NCBI GenBank assembly: GCA_050249455.1
Contig: JBFWQM010000081.1
Span: 1-19,481 of the forward strand
From: JBFWQM01 sp050249455
GTDB lineage: Bacteria; Pseudomonadota; Alphaproteobacteria; MPNO01; VGEU01
Direction of reading: 5' to 3'
DNA length: 19,481 nucleotides
Part shown: positions 7,578 to 14,381 of the stretch, piece after piece
Layout of the letters: each line of letters starts with the position of its first letter
Position numbering within the stretch: position 1 is the stretch's first letter
Translations under genes and position numbers: made by a program
Notes under the pieces: generated by a model
The model's input: the letters and a program-made list of their open reading frames with translations, nothing else
What the model was told of the DNA's origin: nothing
Database searches by the model: none

Positions 7578-8554
7578 GACACCGCCACGCGGGCCGCGGC
7601 CGGCTGCGGCGCCGCGCGGAACTGCTCTTTCCAGCCCGCGATGGCCGCCCACGGCAGGCGGATCTCGGTCGCCCGCTCGTCCTCGATCCACTCCTCGATC
7701 GCCCCCGGCGCATCGCGCGCGACGACCGGCAGATTAGTGTCGCGGTGGATCTCGAGACCGCGGTTGTCGACGCCGAGGATCAGGCTGCGCCGGCTCTGCT
7801 GCAGCGCGCGGATGCCGCCGTGCAGCCGCGTGCCGACGTAGTCGACGTCCTCGTTGGCAAGGAAGCGGGTATAGCCGGCGATCGTCGGCGTGATGGTGCG
7901 GATGCCGCCGACGTCGAACCGGGCGAGGTAGTCGGCGTCCTCGCGCATCTGGCTGAAGAAGTGCACCCGCCGGTAGGCGCGCTTCAGATGCTCGATCAGC
8001 GCCCGGTCGGCGACCGGGTCCTGGCGCCAGCAGGTCAGGGTGAACACCACCTCGTCGGCCTTGCGGCGCGGCAGCGCGCGGCAGTGCGCGTCGCTGAGGC
8101 CCCACATCGTCGGGCAGCCGGTGTTGACGCAGCCGATTCCGGCCTCGCGCACGCGCTTCTCCGTGTAGGCGTCGCGCACCGAATGCGTCGCGCCCGAGTC
8201 CAGGAGGGTGCGCAGCAGCGCCCGGCTCGCCCAGTCGGCGCCGCGCGAATAGTCGTTCCAGCCGACGCCCAGGCAGATGGCGCGCCGCATCCACAGGGTG
8301 TCGAACCAGCGCACCCGCCACTGCGACCGCGGCCCCATGCGCGACGACAGCAGGTTGGTGCCGCCGAGGAAGCAGTAGTCGCTGTTCTTGACGAAGCGGC
8401 GCGTGCGGTCGCTGAGCAGGTCGTGGCTCGGCACGCGGTAGTAGTAGGCGTCCGGGAACAGGTCGAAGACGACGCGCTCGACCGCCTCCATGATGATGTC
8501 GTCGCCCAGGTTGTCGGTACCCAGGCTGGTGTCGACCAGGGTGATCGTCTGCAT
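7574..8554 (-). CDS. Polysaccharide pyruvyl transferase family protein
   Basis: This 326-aa cytoplasmic enzyme belongs to the family that transfers a pyruvyl group from phosphoenolpyruvate to a sugar, giving an acidic ketal on the EPS. The N-terminal motif DNLGDDIIMEAV (residues 14-25) matches the family's N-x-GD signature. FLGGTNLLSSR (62-72) and TRLHGGIRALQQ (242-253, with the conserved Arg-Leu-His) are also typical. The ATG at 8554 lies 4 nt after the glycosyltransferase stop; the 46-residue upstream extension of the frame overlaps that gene and is not used. Its own stop overlaps the flippase GTG start. Some family members have sialyl- or ketal-modifying roles other than pyruvylation, so the exact substrate is inferred. 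Confidence 0.9.
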   Translation of the reverse strand: MQTITLVDTSLGTDNLGDDIIMEAVERVVFDLFPDAYYYRVPSHDLLSDRTRRFVKNSDYCFLGGTNLLSSRMGPRSQWRVRWFDTLWMRRAICLGVGWNDYSRGADWASRALLRTLLDSGATHSVRDAYTEKRVREAGIGCVNTGCPTMWGLSDAHCRALPRRKADEVVFTLTCWRQDPVADRALIEHLKRAYRRVHFFSQMREDADYLARFDVGGIRTITPTIAGYTRFLANEDVDYVGTRLHGGIRALQQSRRSLILGVDNRGLEIHRDTNLPVVARDAPGAIEEWIEDERATEIRLPWAAIAGWKEQFRAAPQPAAARVAVS

Positions 8555-8558
8555 GGGC

Positions 8559-9356
8559 TCAGCCGGCCTCCCGCCCAGCCGCCGCGGCCTGCCGCCGCTT
8601 GCGCCGCACATAGGCGCGGGTGCCGCGGAACGCGAATTCGGGACTCGCGCTCGCCGACAGCCACAGCGCGATCCAGCGCAGGCGGGCGGCAACGCGGCGC
8701 GGCTTCTTCCACGTCTCCTCCCAGTGGTGGATCGCGTGGGTATCCGGGGTCACGCAGTCCTCGCTGAACGCCTCGTCGAACCAGTAGGGATAGAACCAGC
8801 GCGTCGGGTAGAGCGTCACGTCCTTGACCCGCTGCGGCGCGTCGGAATAGGCGGCCAGGCCTTCCTCGCGCAGCAGCTTGGTGATCAGGCCGGGGCCGTA
8901 GAACGAGCCCAGGTCTTCGCAGCCGTTCATGCGCTCGACGAAATGGCGGTGCAGGCGGCGGACGAACCAGTGGCCGGGCACGGCGCCCATCACCGCGCCG
9001 TTAACCCAGTCCGGGTGCGGCTCCTTCACCTGGAAGCCGAAGAAGCAGTCGTTGCACAGCAGGTCGTCCAGCGGCCGGCGCAGCTCCACGTCGGTGTCGA
9101 GGTAGACGCCGCCGTGGTTCAGAAGCGCCCACATGCGCACGAAGTCCGACACCCGGTTCCACGCCCGCATGCCGTAGGCGGCGCGCAGGAACGGCCACGA
9201 CCAGTCGATGTTGTCGTCGTGCCAGTGCATGACCTCGTAGTCCGGGTTGAGCCGACGCCAGCCGTCGACCAGCCGGCGCACCTTGTCGGGCACCGCCTTC
9301 GGGCCGACCCAGACGTAGTGCAGCCGGCGCGGAATCTTCGCCTCCGGCACGCTCAC
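8559..9356 (-). CDS. DXD-containing glycosyltransferase, GT32-like
   Basis: This 265-aa cytoplasmic glycosyltransferase is of the type found in capsule and EPS loci. The N-terminus IPRRLHYVWVGPK and the block SDFVRMWALLNHGG, followed by VYLDTDVEL (DTD at 87-89, the metal/nucleotide-sugar site), are diagnostic of the glycosyltransferase sugar-binding DXD family. The C-terminal third ends in a basic, Arg/Lys-rich tail that may sit on the membrane. The start is the GTG at 9356-9354, overlapping the TGA of the GH16 gene as GTGA. A second GTG two codons later would make almost no difference. It probably adds one sugar of the repeat unit; the donor is unknown. Confidence 0.9.
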   Translation of the reverse strand: MSVPEAKIPRRLHYVWVGPKAVPDKVRRLVDGWRRLNPDYEVMHWHDDNIDWSWPFLRAAYGMRAWNRVSDFVRMWALLNHGGVYLDTDVELRRPLDDLLCNDCFFGFQVKEPHPDWVNGAVMGAVPGHWFVRRLHRHFVERMNGCEDLGSFYGPGLITKLLREEGLAAYSDAPQRVKDVTLYPTRWFYPYWFDEAFSEDCVTPDTHAIHHWEETWKKPRRVAARLRWIALWLSASASPEFAFRGTRAYVRRKRRQAAAAGREAG

Positions 9357-10231
9357 GGCGCACCCGCGTCGCGGTCGCGGGCGTAGACCCGGACATGGTC
9401 GACCTCGAAGCGGCCGGGGAACGGCGTCGATCCGTCGGGGTCGGGGATGAAGTGCGGGTCCTTGTGCCCGAGCGCCAGGTTGATCAGCAGGTACATGTCC
9501 TCATGGATGAAGTTGGGGCGACGCCACACCGTGCGGCCGTCGATCGACCACGCGATGGACTCGCGCGTCCATTCGACGGCGTAGGTGTGGAACGCGCCGG
9601 GTTCGATCACGCCGCGCAGCCAGGTGCCCGCGGTTTGCCCCTTGCCGGCGCCGATGGCGGCAACGTGGACGTCGGCGGGGCGCGCGCCGGAGCCTTCCAT
9701 CACGTCGATCTCCGGCGGCCAGATGCGGTGCTTGGGCAACAGCCAGAACGCCGGCCAGTAGCCCTTTCCGATGGGCAGGCGGGCGCGGATCTCGAACCAG
9801 CCGTATGTCTGCCAGAACGTCAGCTCGCTGGTCATGCAGCCGGACGTGTAGGCGGCATTCTTCAGGTACGGCCGCGCGGAGCGCGCATCGGCGCGGTCGG
9901 CGACGATCGACAGCACGCCGTCGGCCACCGCGAAGGGCTGGATGCCGAGCGGCCGTTCGGCGGTGCCGCGGAACGCGCGGTCGACATAGACCTGCTTCTC
10001 GCCGTTGATCGGGGTGAAGCGGTCGTGGCGGTAGCGGCTGCGCCACGCCGGCGCGCCGGCCCGGCCGCCGCGCGCCGCCTCGTTGATGCGGCCGACGTCC
10101 GCGTCGTCGAACTCGTCGGCGAAGGTCAGGCGGTAGCCGGGCGGTGCGGTCGCGGCACGCGCGGCCGAGGTCAGGAGGGCCGGCGCGGCGATCGCGCCGC
10201 GCAGGATGTCGCGACGGCCGAGGACGATCAT
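9353..10231 (-). CDS. Exported GH16 family glycanase (ExoK-like)
   Basis: This 292-aa protein starts with a twin-arginine-like export signal (GRRDILRG, then a hydrophobic stretch and ASARA-type end near residues 21-28), so it should act in the periplasm or outside. The rest is one GH16 beta-jelly-roll domain. The catalytic motif EIDVME lies at 174-179, with Glu174 as expected nucleophile and Glu179 as acid/base. TYGWFEIRARLP and YWPAFWLLP are further family blocks. The ATG at 10231 overlaps the GT2 stop as ATGA, and the stop overlaps the next gene's GTG. The 142-codon upstream extension of the frame is antisense-free but out of frame within the GT2 gene and is rejected. The domain closely resembles that of the RTX protein at 16728-18908. 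Such enzymes in EPS loci cleave the nascent polymer (ExoK in S. meliloti); the true substrate here is inferred. Confidence 0.9.
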   Translation of the reverse strand: MIVLGRRDILRGAIAAPALLTSAARAATAPPGYRLTFADEFDDADVGRINEAARGGRAGAPAWRSRYRHDRFTPINGEKQVYVDRAFRGTAERPLGIQPFAVADGVLSIVADRADARSARPYLKNAAYTSGCMTSELTFWQTYGWFEIRARLPIGKGYWPAFWLLPKHRIWPPEIDVMEGSGARPADVHVAAIGAGKGQTAGTWLRGVIEPGAFHTYAVEWTRESIAWSIDGRTVWRRPNFIHEDMYLLINLALGHKDPHFIPDPDGSTPFPGRFEVDHVRVYARDRDAGAP

Positions 10232-11193
10232 GCCGCGACGCCCGACCCGGCGCGGCGGAACCCGATGCTGCGCAAACCGCGGCGCATCGCCTTGGCCGGC
10301 TTGCACGCGCTGGCCGCGGCGAGCAGCATCGTCGCGCGCGCGCGCCGCCGGTTGACCAGCGCGGTGGCGTAGGCGGCGAGCAGCCGCTCCGACGTCAGCT
10401 CGGCGTGCAGGCGGACGCGCCGCCACGCCGGCTGCCGGCCCAATTCCGCCAAGAACCCGGGCCAGTCCACCGCGGGGCGGCCGTCCCGCTCGGCGTAGAA
10501 GTTCCGGTAGACGAAGCGCGCCTTCAGGCCCATCTCGCGCGCGCGCCGGCTCGAGATCGAGCCGGCGTGGACGCGATAGCAGGTGAGCACCTCCGGCTGG
10601 ATCAGGATGGTGCCGCCCGATGCGATCATGCGTGCGAAGAGGTGCGCGTCCTCGCACGGTTCCATCGCGGCGCTGTAGCCGCCCAGCGACAGCGCGAGGT
10701 CGCGGCGGTAGATCATTGTCGGGTGGGTGAAGGTCAGCACCTCGCGCCGCGCGAGATAGAGGTCGAGCTCGGCACGGCTGCGCGGCAGCGGATGACGCGT
10801 GGCGTGCGCCCGGCCGTCCGCATCGATCAGCCGGTAGTCGGAACCCGCCGCGACGAGGCCGGGCTCGCGACGCAAGAAGTCGAGCTGGCGTTCAAGCCGG
10901 TCGGGCACCATCAGGTCGTCGGCATCGAGCCGCGCGATCCAAGTCCCCCGCGCGGCGGCGAGCCCGTGGTTCAGGGTGTCGCTGAGGCCCGACTTCGCCT
11001 TGCGGATGTAGCGCACGCGCGCGTCGCGCCGTGCGCGCGCGGCGACGACCGCCGGGGTGGAGTCGGTCGAGCCGTCGTCCACCACCACGAGCTCGAAGTC
11101 GCGACACGTCTGGGCGAGCACGCTGTCGAGCGCGACGCCGCAGTACTTCTCGCCGTTGTGAACGGGAACCAGGACGGAGACGGAACCGGTCAT
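10228..11193 (-). CDS. Family 2 glycosyltransferase (GT-A)
   Basis: This 321-aa glycosyltransferase begins with the classic GT2 N-terminus VSVLVPVHNGEKY. It has VVVDDGSTDST at 36-46 and the metal-binding DADD at 90-93. CEDAHLFARM supplies the usual acidic catalytic-base region. It has no obvious transmembrane helix. The ATG at 11193 is preceded by AAGG with a 6-nt spacing and is preferred over an upstream in-frame start at 11280. It is the first gene of the five-gene minus-strand operon and its stop overlaps the GH16 start. It presumably adds one sugar to the lipid-linked repeat unit; donor and linkage are unknown. Confidence 0.92.
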   Translation of the reverse strand: MTGSVSVLVPVHNGEKYCGVALDSVLAQTCRDFELVVVDDGSTDSTPAVVAARARRDARVRYIRKAKSGLSDTLNHGLAAARGTWIARLDADDLMVPDRLERQLDFLRREPGLVAAGSDYRLIDADGRAHATRHPLPRSRAELDLYLARREVLTFTHPTMIYRRDLALSLGGYSAAMEPCEDAHLFARMIASGGTILIQPEVLTCYRVHAGSISSRRAREMGLKARFVYRNFYAERDGRPAVDWPGFLAELGRQPAWRRVRLHAELTSERLLAAYATALVNRRRARATMLLAAASACKPAKAMRRGLRSIGFRRAGSGVAA

Positions 11194-11452
11194 CGATTGC
11201 CTTGCGCTGTCGCGCCGTCGCGGCGCGCGCACTGAATGTAGGGACCCGGTGCGGTGGCGCGTGGTCGCTGCGCGTAGCAATAGTGCGTCCTAAAAATGAA
11301 GCGCCGCGCGATTGCGCAGCAGTGCGCGAATCGCGTGCGTCGAAGTTCCGCGCGCGCGAAATGGATGTCGAATTACAACAGTTTGGTCACTCGCATTGCC
11401 ATGCGCGGCGGTGCATCTGAAGGAAGTGACTCCCACTGACGCCGGATCGCGA
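11194..11452. promoter_or_regulatory. Divergent intergenic region between two glycosyltransferase operons
   Basis: These 259 nt separate the starts of the minus-strand five-gene operon and the plus-strand GT8/GT4 pair, so they should hold two promoters. An imperfect stem-loop pairs GCGATTGCGCA (11308-11318) with TGCGCGAATCGC (11323-11334); there is one bulged G and a four-base loop. An AT-richer patch at about 11365-11385 contains ATTACAAC, an 8-mer that recurs at 14219-14226. I see no convincing -35/-10 pair. An in-frame extension of the plus-strand gene back to 11312 is possible but looks non-coding. Confidence 0.4.
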
Positions 11453-12346
11453 ATGACCAGGGCACTGATCGTCAGCTCGTCCGACACCCGCTACTTCCCG
11501 TTGCTGCAGGACATGATGCGCTCGCTGGCGCCGCAGCTCGCGGATGCGCGCACGCGCAGCATCGCCGCAGAGTTCGCCTTCCTCGACGTCGGACTCGCGC
11601 CGGACGATGTCCGCTGGCTGTCCGCCTACACCGACCGCATCGTCGCGCCGCGGCCGCACTTCGGAATCGATGGCGGCGCGCACAAGCCGTCGCAGCTCGC
11701 ATTCCTGGTGCGGCCGTTCCTGCCGGAGTATTTCCCCGGCTACGACGTCTATCTCTGGATCGATTCCGACGTATGGCTGCAGTCGCCGGACTGCGTCGTG
11801 CAGATGGTGCAGGGCGCGGCCGCGACCGGCATGGCGATCGCCCACGAGCGCGAGCGCGCCTACCGGTTCCAGGCGTGGCTGTTCGCCTGGACGGCAAAGC
11901 ACTTCCTCCTGGGATACGGTGCGCTGCGCGGCGCGTGGCTGCTGACGCGGCCGCATCTCAATGCGGGCATCTTCGCGATCGCGGGCGACGCGCCGCACTG
12001 GGACGCCTGGGCGCGGCGCTATCGCGACGCGATCGCGCGCACCGGCAAGCTGACGCCGCATGACCAGTTCGCGCTCAACCAGGCGATCCATCAGGACGGG
12101 CTTGAAACCGCCATCGTCGCGCCGAACGCCAACTGGATCTGCGCGCGGGGCCGGCCGATGTGGAACGACGACGAGGAGGCGTTCTGCGAGCCCTATCCGC
12201 CCTACCGGGTGATCTCGGCGATCCACCTGGCCGGGCCGGCCAAGACGACGCCGTACCGGATCCGCCGCACCGGCGGCGGCGCGTTCGATGCGCTGCTGCG
12301 CCACGGCGCGCAGCCGCCGCGCGAACTGGCGGTGGCCGCGTCGTGA
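11453..12346 (+). CDS. GT8-like glycosyltransferase
   Basis: This 297-aa cytoplasmic protein has a GT-A fold layout. The N-terminus RALIVSSSDTRYFPLLQDMM is followed by YDVYLWIDSDVWLQ, in which DSD at 104-106 is the DXD-type metal/nucleotide-sugar site. LNAGIFAIAGD and the later IHLAGPAKTTPY (a His near the C-terminal region) resemble family 8 and related retaining glycosyltransferases. The ATG at 11453 was chosen because the protein begins with the first beta-strand; upstream in-frame codons to 11312 run through the regulatory region. Its stop overlaps the GTG of the GT4 gene (GTGA). Assignment to GT8 rather than an allied family is tentative; a sugar-adding role in the same repeat unit is inferred from context. 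Confidence 0.78.
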   Translation: MTRALIVSSSDTRYFPLLQDMMRSLAPQLADARTRSIAAEFAFLDVGLAPDDVRWLSAYTDRIVAPRPHFGIDGGAHKPSQLAFLVRPFLPEYFPGYDVYLWIDSDVWLQSPDCVVQMVQGAAATGMAIAHERERAYRFQAWLFAWTAKHFLLGYGALRGAWLLTRPHLNAGIFAIAGDAPHWDAWARRYRDAIARTGKLTPHDQFALNQAIHQDGLETAIVAPNANWICARGRPMWNDDEEAFCEPYPPYRVISAIHLAGPAKTTPYRIRRTGGGAFDALLRHGAQPPRELAVAAS

Positions 12347-13515
12347 AGATCGCGCTGGTCGACCCGTCTCTGTTCACGCTGCCCTACGACAGCGACTTGG
12401 CGCACGCCCTGATCGGGCGCGGCCACGAGGTCGCGCTTTACGGCCGCGCCGTGGTGCCGGCGGAGGCGGCGGTCCGGCCGCGCTTCCTCGTCGAGCACTT
12501 CTACGGCGAGCTCGCAGCGGTGGCCGCGGCGCGCTGGCCGCGCGGACTCGCGAAGGTCGCAAAAGGGGCGGCGCATGTCCGCGGCATGCGCCGGCTGGTC
12601 GCGGCGCTGCGCCGTGCGGAGCCGGACGTGATCCATTTCCAGTGGCTGCCGCTGCCGGTGGTGGACGATCGGTTCCTGCCCGCGCTTCGCCGCATCGCGC
12701 CGCTGGTGGCGACCGCGCACGATTCCCGGCCGTTCAACGCCAACCCGACCTCGGCGGTCCAGCAGATCGGGGCGAGCGGAATCCTGCGGCGCTTCGACCG
12801 CGTGATCGTCCATACCGCGCAGGCCCGTGACCGCCTTGTCGGCGGCGGACTGGAGCCGGGGTCCGTCGCGCTGGTGCCGCACGGCGTGTCGGCCGCGCCG
12901 GCGGCCGCGCCGACCGGGCGGGGCCGGCGCGACCGCGGCGACCGCCGCGTCAGCTTCCTGCTGCTGGGGCGGGTCAAGCCGTACAAGGGCGTCGACGTCC
13001 TGATCGAGGCGGTGCGGCGGATGCCGGAGGCGGATCGCCGGCGCTGCCGCGTGCTGGTGGCCGGCCGGCCGTACATGGACATGGGCCCGCTCGAGGCCGC
13101 GCGCGCGGCGGTGGCCGATTGCGTCGGCTTCGACCTACGCTTCCTGTCGGAGGCCGAGATGGCGCGGTTGCTCGAAGATGCCGACGCCTTCGTGTTCCCA
13201 TACCGCGAGATCGACACCAGCGGTGTGTTCTGCGACAGCCTGCGCCTGTGCCGGCCGATCGTCGCCTCGCGCATCGGGGCGTTCGCGGAGCTGCTGGAGG
13301 ACGGCCGACATGCGCTCCTGGTGCCGCCGGACGATCCGGACGCGCTCGCCGCCGCGCTGTCGCGCGTGGTGAACGAGCCCGGATTGCGCGCCGGCATGGC
13401 GGACGCCCTGGCGGCGCTCGCCGACCGGCTTCCGAGTTGGGATTCGGTGGCCGGGGAGACGCTCGCGATTTATCGGTCGGCGCGCGACGCGGCGCGTGTC
13501 CGCGTCGCCGCCTGA
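12343..13515 (+). CDS. Family 4 (GT-B) glycosyltransferase
   Basis: This 390-aa protein has the two-domain GT-B layout. The N-terminal domain starts MKIALVDPSLF and includes DVIHFQWLPLP. The C-terminal domain begins with VSFLLLGRVKPYKGVDVLIEA, holding the Lys of the donor-phosphate site. It continues with VFPYREIDTSGVFCDSLRL, where a usual E-x7-E motif appears altered (Glu then Asp near the end), and IVASRIGAFAELLEDGRHALLVPP, a typical glycosyltransferase group 1 ending. The GTG start at 12343 overlaps the TGA of the previous gene, so the pair is coupled. The stop lies only 4 nt from the convergent export gene's stop. The donor sugar is unknown. Confidence 0.9.
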   Translation: MKIALVDPSLFTLPYDSDLAHALIGRGHEVALYGRAVVPAEAAVRPRFLVEHFYGELAAVAAARWPRGLAKVAKGAAHVRGMRRLVAALRRAEPDVIHFQWLPLPVVDDRFLPALRRIAPLVATAHDSRPFNANPTSAVQQIGASGILRRFDRVIVHTAQARDRLVGGGLEPGSVALVPHGVSAAPAAAPTGRGRRDRGDRRVSFLLLGRVKPYKGVDVLIEAVRRMPEADRRRCRVLVAGRPYMDMGPLEAARAAVADCVGFDLRFLSEAEMARLLEDADAFVFPYREIDTSGVFCDSLRLCRPIVASRIGAFAELLEDGRHALLVPPDDPDALAAALSRVVNEPGLRAGMADALAALADRLPSWDSVAGETLAIYRSARDAARVRVAA

Positions 13516-13519
13516 CGTG

Positions 13520-14083
13520 TCAGAACCAGCGCTCCGGGACGATCAGCACGTCGCCGGGTTCCAGCGGCGTCGAATCGCTGACCCGCACCGGCCCGTTGCG
13601 GTCCTGTCCGTCGCGCATCACGCCGGCCGCGTCGGCATCGGCGCGATAGCTGTAGCCGCCGGCCATCGCGATCGCGTTGATCACCTGGAGGTTGCCGGCG
13701 TAGTCGTAGGCGCCGGGCTTGAGCACCTCGCCGATGACGTAGATCGGGCGATAGCGCTGCACGTCGATCGTGACCTGGGGCTCGTTGACGATGCCCTTGC
13801 TGCGCAGCTCGCGGGCAACGGCGGTTTCGGCTGCGTGCGGCGAGAGGCCGGCGACCTCCACCCGGATCGCCGGCGGCATCACCACCGCGCCGTCCTTGCC
13901 CACCATGCTCTGCGTCGTGAGCTGGTCCTCGCCGAACACCAGGATCCGCACGCGGTCGCCCGGCGCCAGCGTGCCGCCGTTGCCGGAAGCCTGCAGCGGG
14001 CCGGGCGCGAACGACGAGGAACAGGCGGCGGTGGCCGCGAGCGTGCCGCATACGAAGGCAATTCTCAGGCAGTTGCGTTTCAT
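13520..14083 (-). CDS. Wza-type polysaccharide export outer-membrane lipoprotein
   Basis: This 187-aa protein has a lipoprotein signal ending in LAATAAC, with Cys21 as the lipidation site. A polysaccharide biosynthesis/export domain follows at about 36-110 (TLAPGDRVRILVFGED, then EPQVTIDV), and then one SLBB-like domain at about 112-175 (IYVIGEVLKPGAYDY, INAIAMAGGYSYRA). It should form the outer-membrane/periplasmic export channel together with the co-polymerase. It is much shorter than E. coli Wza (about 380 aa): it has one SLBB domain and no C-terminal membrane-spanning helix, as is common for the short alphaproteobacterial and GumB-like forms. GGGAG (14095-14091), 7 nt before the ATG, supports the start. 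It stands alone on its strand. Confidence 0.93.
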   Translation of the reverse strand: MKRNCLRIAFVCGTLAATAACSSSFAPGPLQASGNGGTLAPGDRVRILVFGEDQLTTQSMVGKDGAVVMPPAIRVEVAGLSPHAAETAVARELRSKGIVNEPQVTIDVQRYRPIYVIGEVLKPGAYDYAGNLQVINAIAMAGGYSYRADADAAGVMRDGQDRNGPVRVSDSTPLEPGDVLIVPERWF

Positions 14084-14212
14084 CGGCGATCTCCCACAGG
14101 GGTGGCACCATCCGCGGCCACCGCCGCGCGCCTAGGATCAAGAAGGGCGGGCGGTTTCGGCATTGTGCAGTGCAGCGGTCTGAAAGTGCCGGTTGAACAT
14201 CCGCGGAGGAAT

Positions 14213-14231
14213 ATGGGGATTACAACCCCAT
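14213..14231. repeat. Inverted repeat ATGGGG-N7-CCCCAT
   Basis: Perfect 6-bp arms flank a 7-nt AT-rich spacer (ATTACAA) in the intergenic region upstream of the priming transferase. The geometry fits a dimeric regulator's operator. The regulator is not identifiable from the window. Confidence 0.45.
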
Positions 14232-14244
14232 CAACCACCGCAAG

Positions 14245-14258
14245 GATTGAATTCAATC
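14245..14258. repeat. Perfect 14-bp palindrome GATTGAATTCAATC
   Basis: All seven base pairs on each side match, with no spacer. It is AT-rich within a very GC-rich genome and sits 124 nt upstream of the chosen priming-transferase start and 162 nt upstream of the export gene start. It looks like a binding site for a dimeric transcription factor. Confidence 0.5.
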
Positions 14259-14381
14259 ATTGTGCGATGCCAAACGAACAGTGGTAATGACAAAAAAGGG
14301 CGGCGAAAAGGGAATATACATAGGCGGATCGCATCGGGATTAGCTGGTTTATGTCACCTCGCGTTGCTACGAACCCATAAC

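Larger units (their letters stand above)
14084..14381. promoter_or_regulatory. AT-rich divergent regulatory region between the export and priming-transferase genes
   Basis: This 298-nt stretch is clearly richer in A/T than the coding DNA, especially at 14190-14380. It lies between the divergent starts of the Wza-type gene and the priming transferase, so it should carry both promoters. It holds a 14-bp perfect palindrome (14245-14258) and an inverted repeat ATGGGG-N7-CCCCAT (14213-14231). TATACA at 14315-14320 could be a -10 box, but no matching -35 is present. CATTGTGC occurs twice (14161-14168 and 14258-14265). This is the best candidate for the main control region of the locus. Confidence 0.55.

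Noticed and set aside
5961..8767. Long plus-strand open frames opposite the flippase and pyruvyl transferase genes
   Set aside because: They are low-complexity His/Gln/Arg-rich shadows caused by high GC at third positions; the minus-strand proteins are clear family members.
11312..11452. 47-residue N-terminal extension of the GT8-like protein
   Set aside because: It crosses the intergenic stem-loop and lacks a ribosome-binding site, while the family fold starts at the ATG at 11453.
14193..14223. TTGAAC with a downstream GATTAC as a promoter for the priming transferase
   Set aside because: The spacer is 19 nt and the -10 match is poor, so it is not better than chance in AT-rich DNA.
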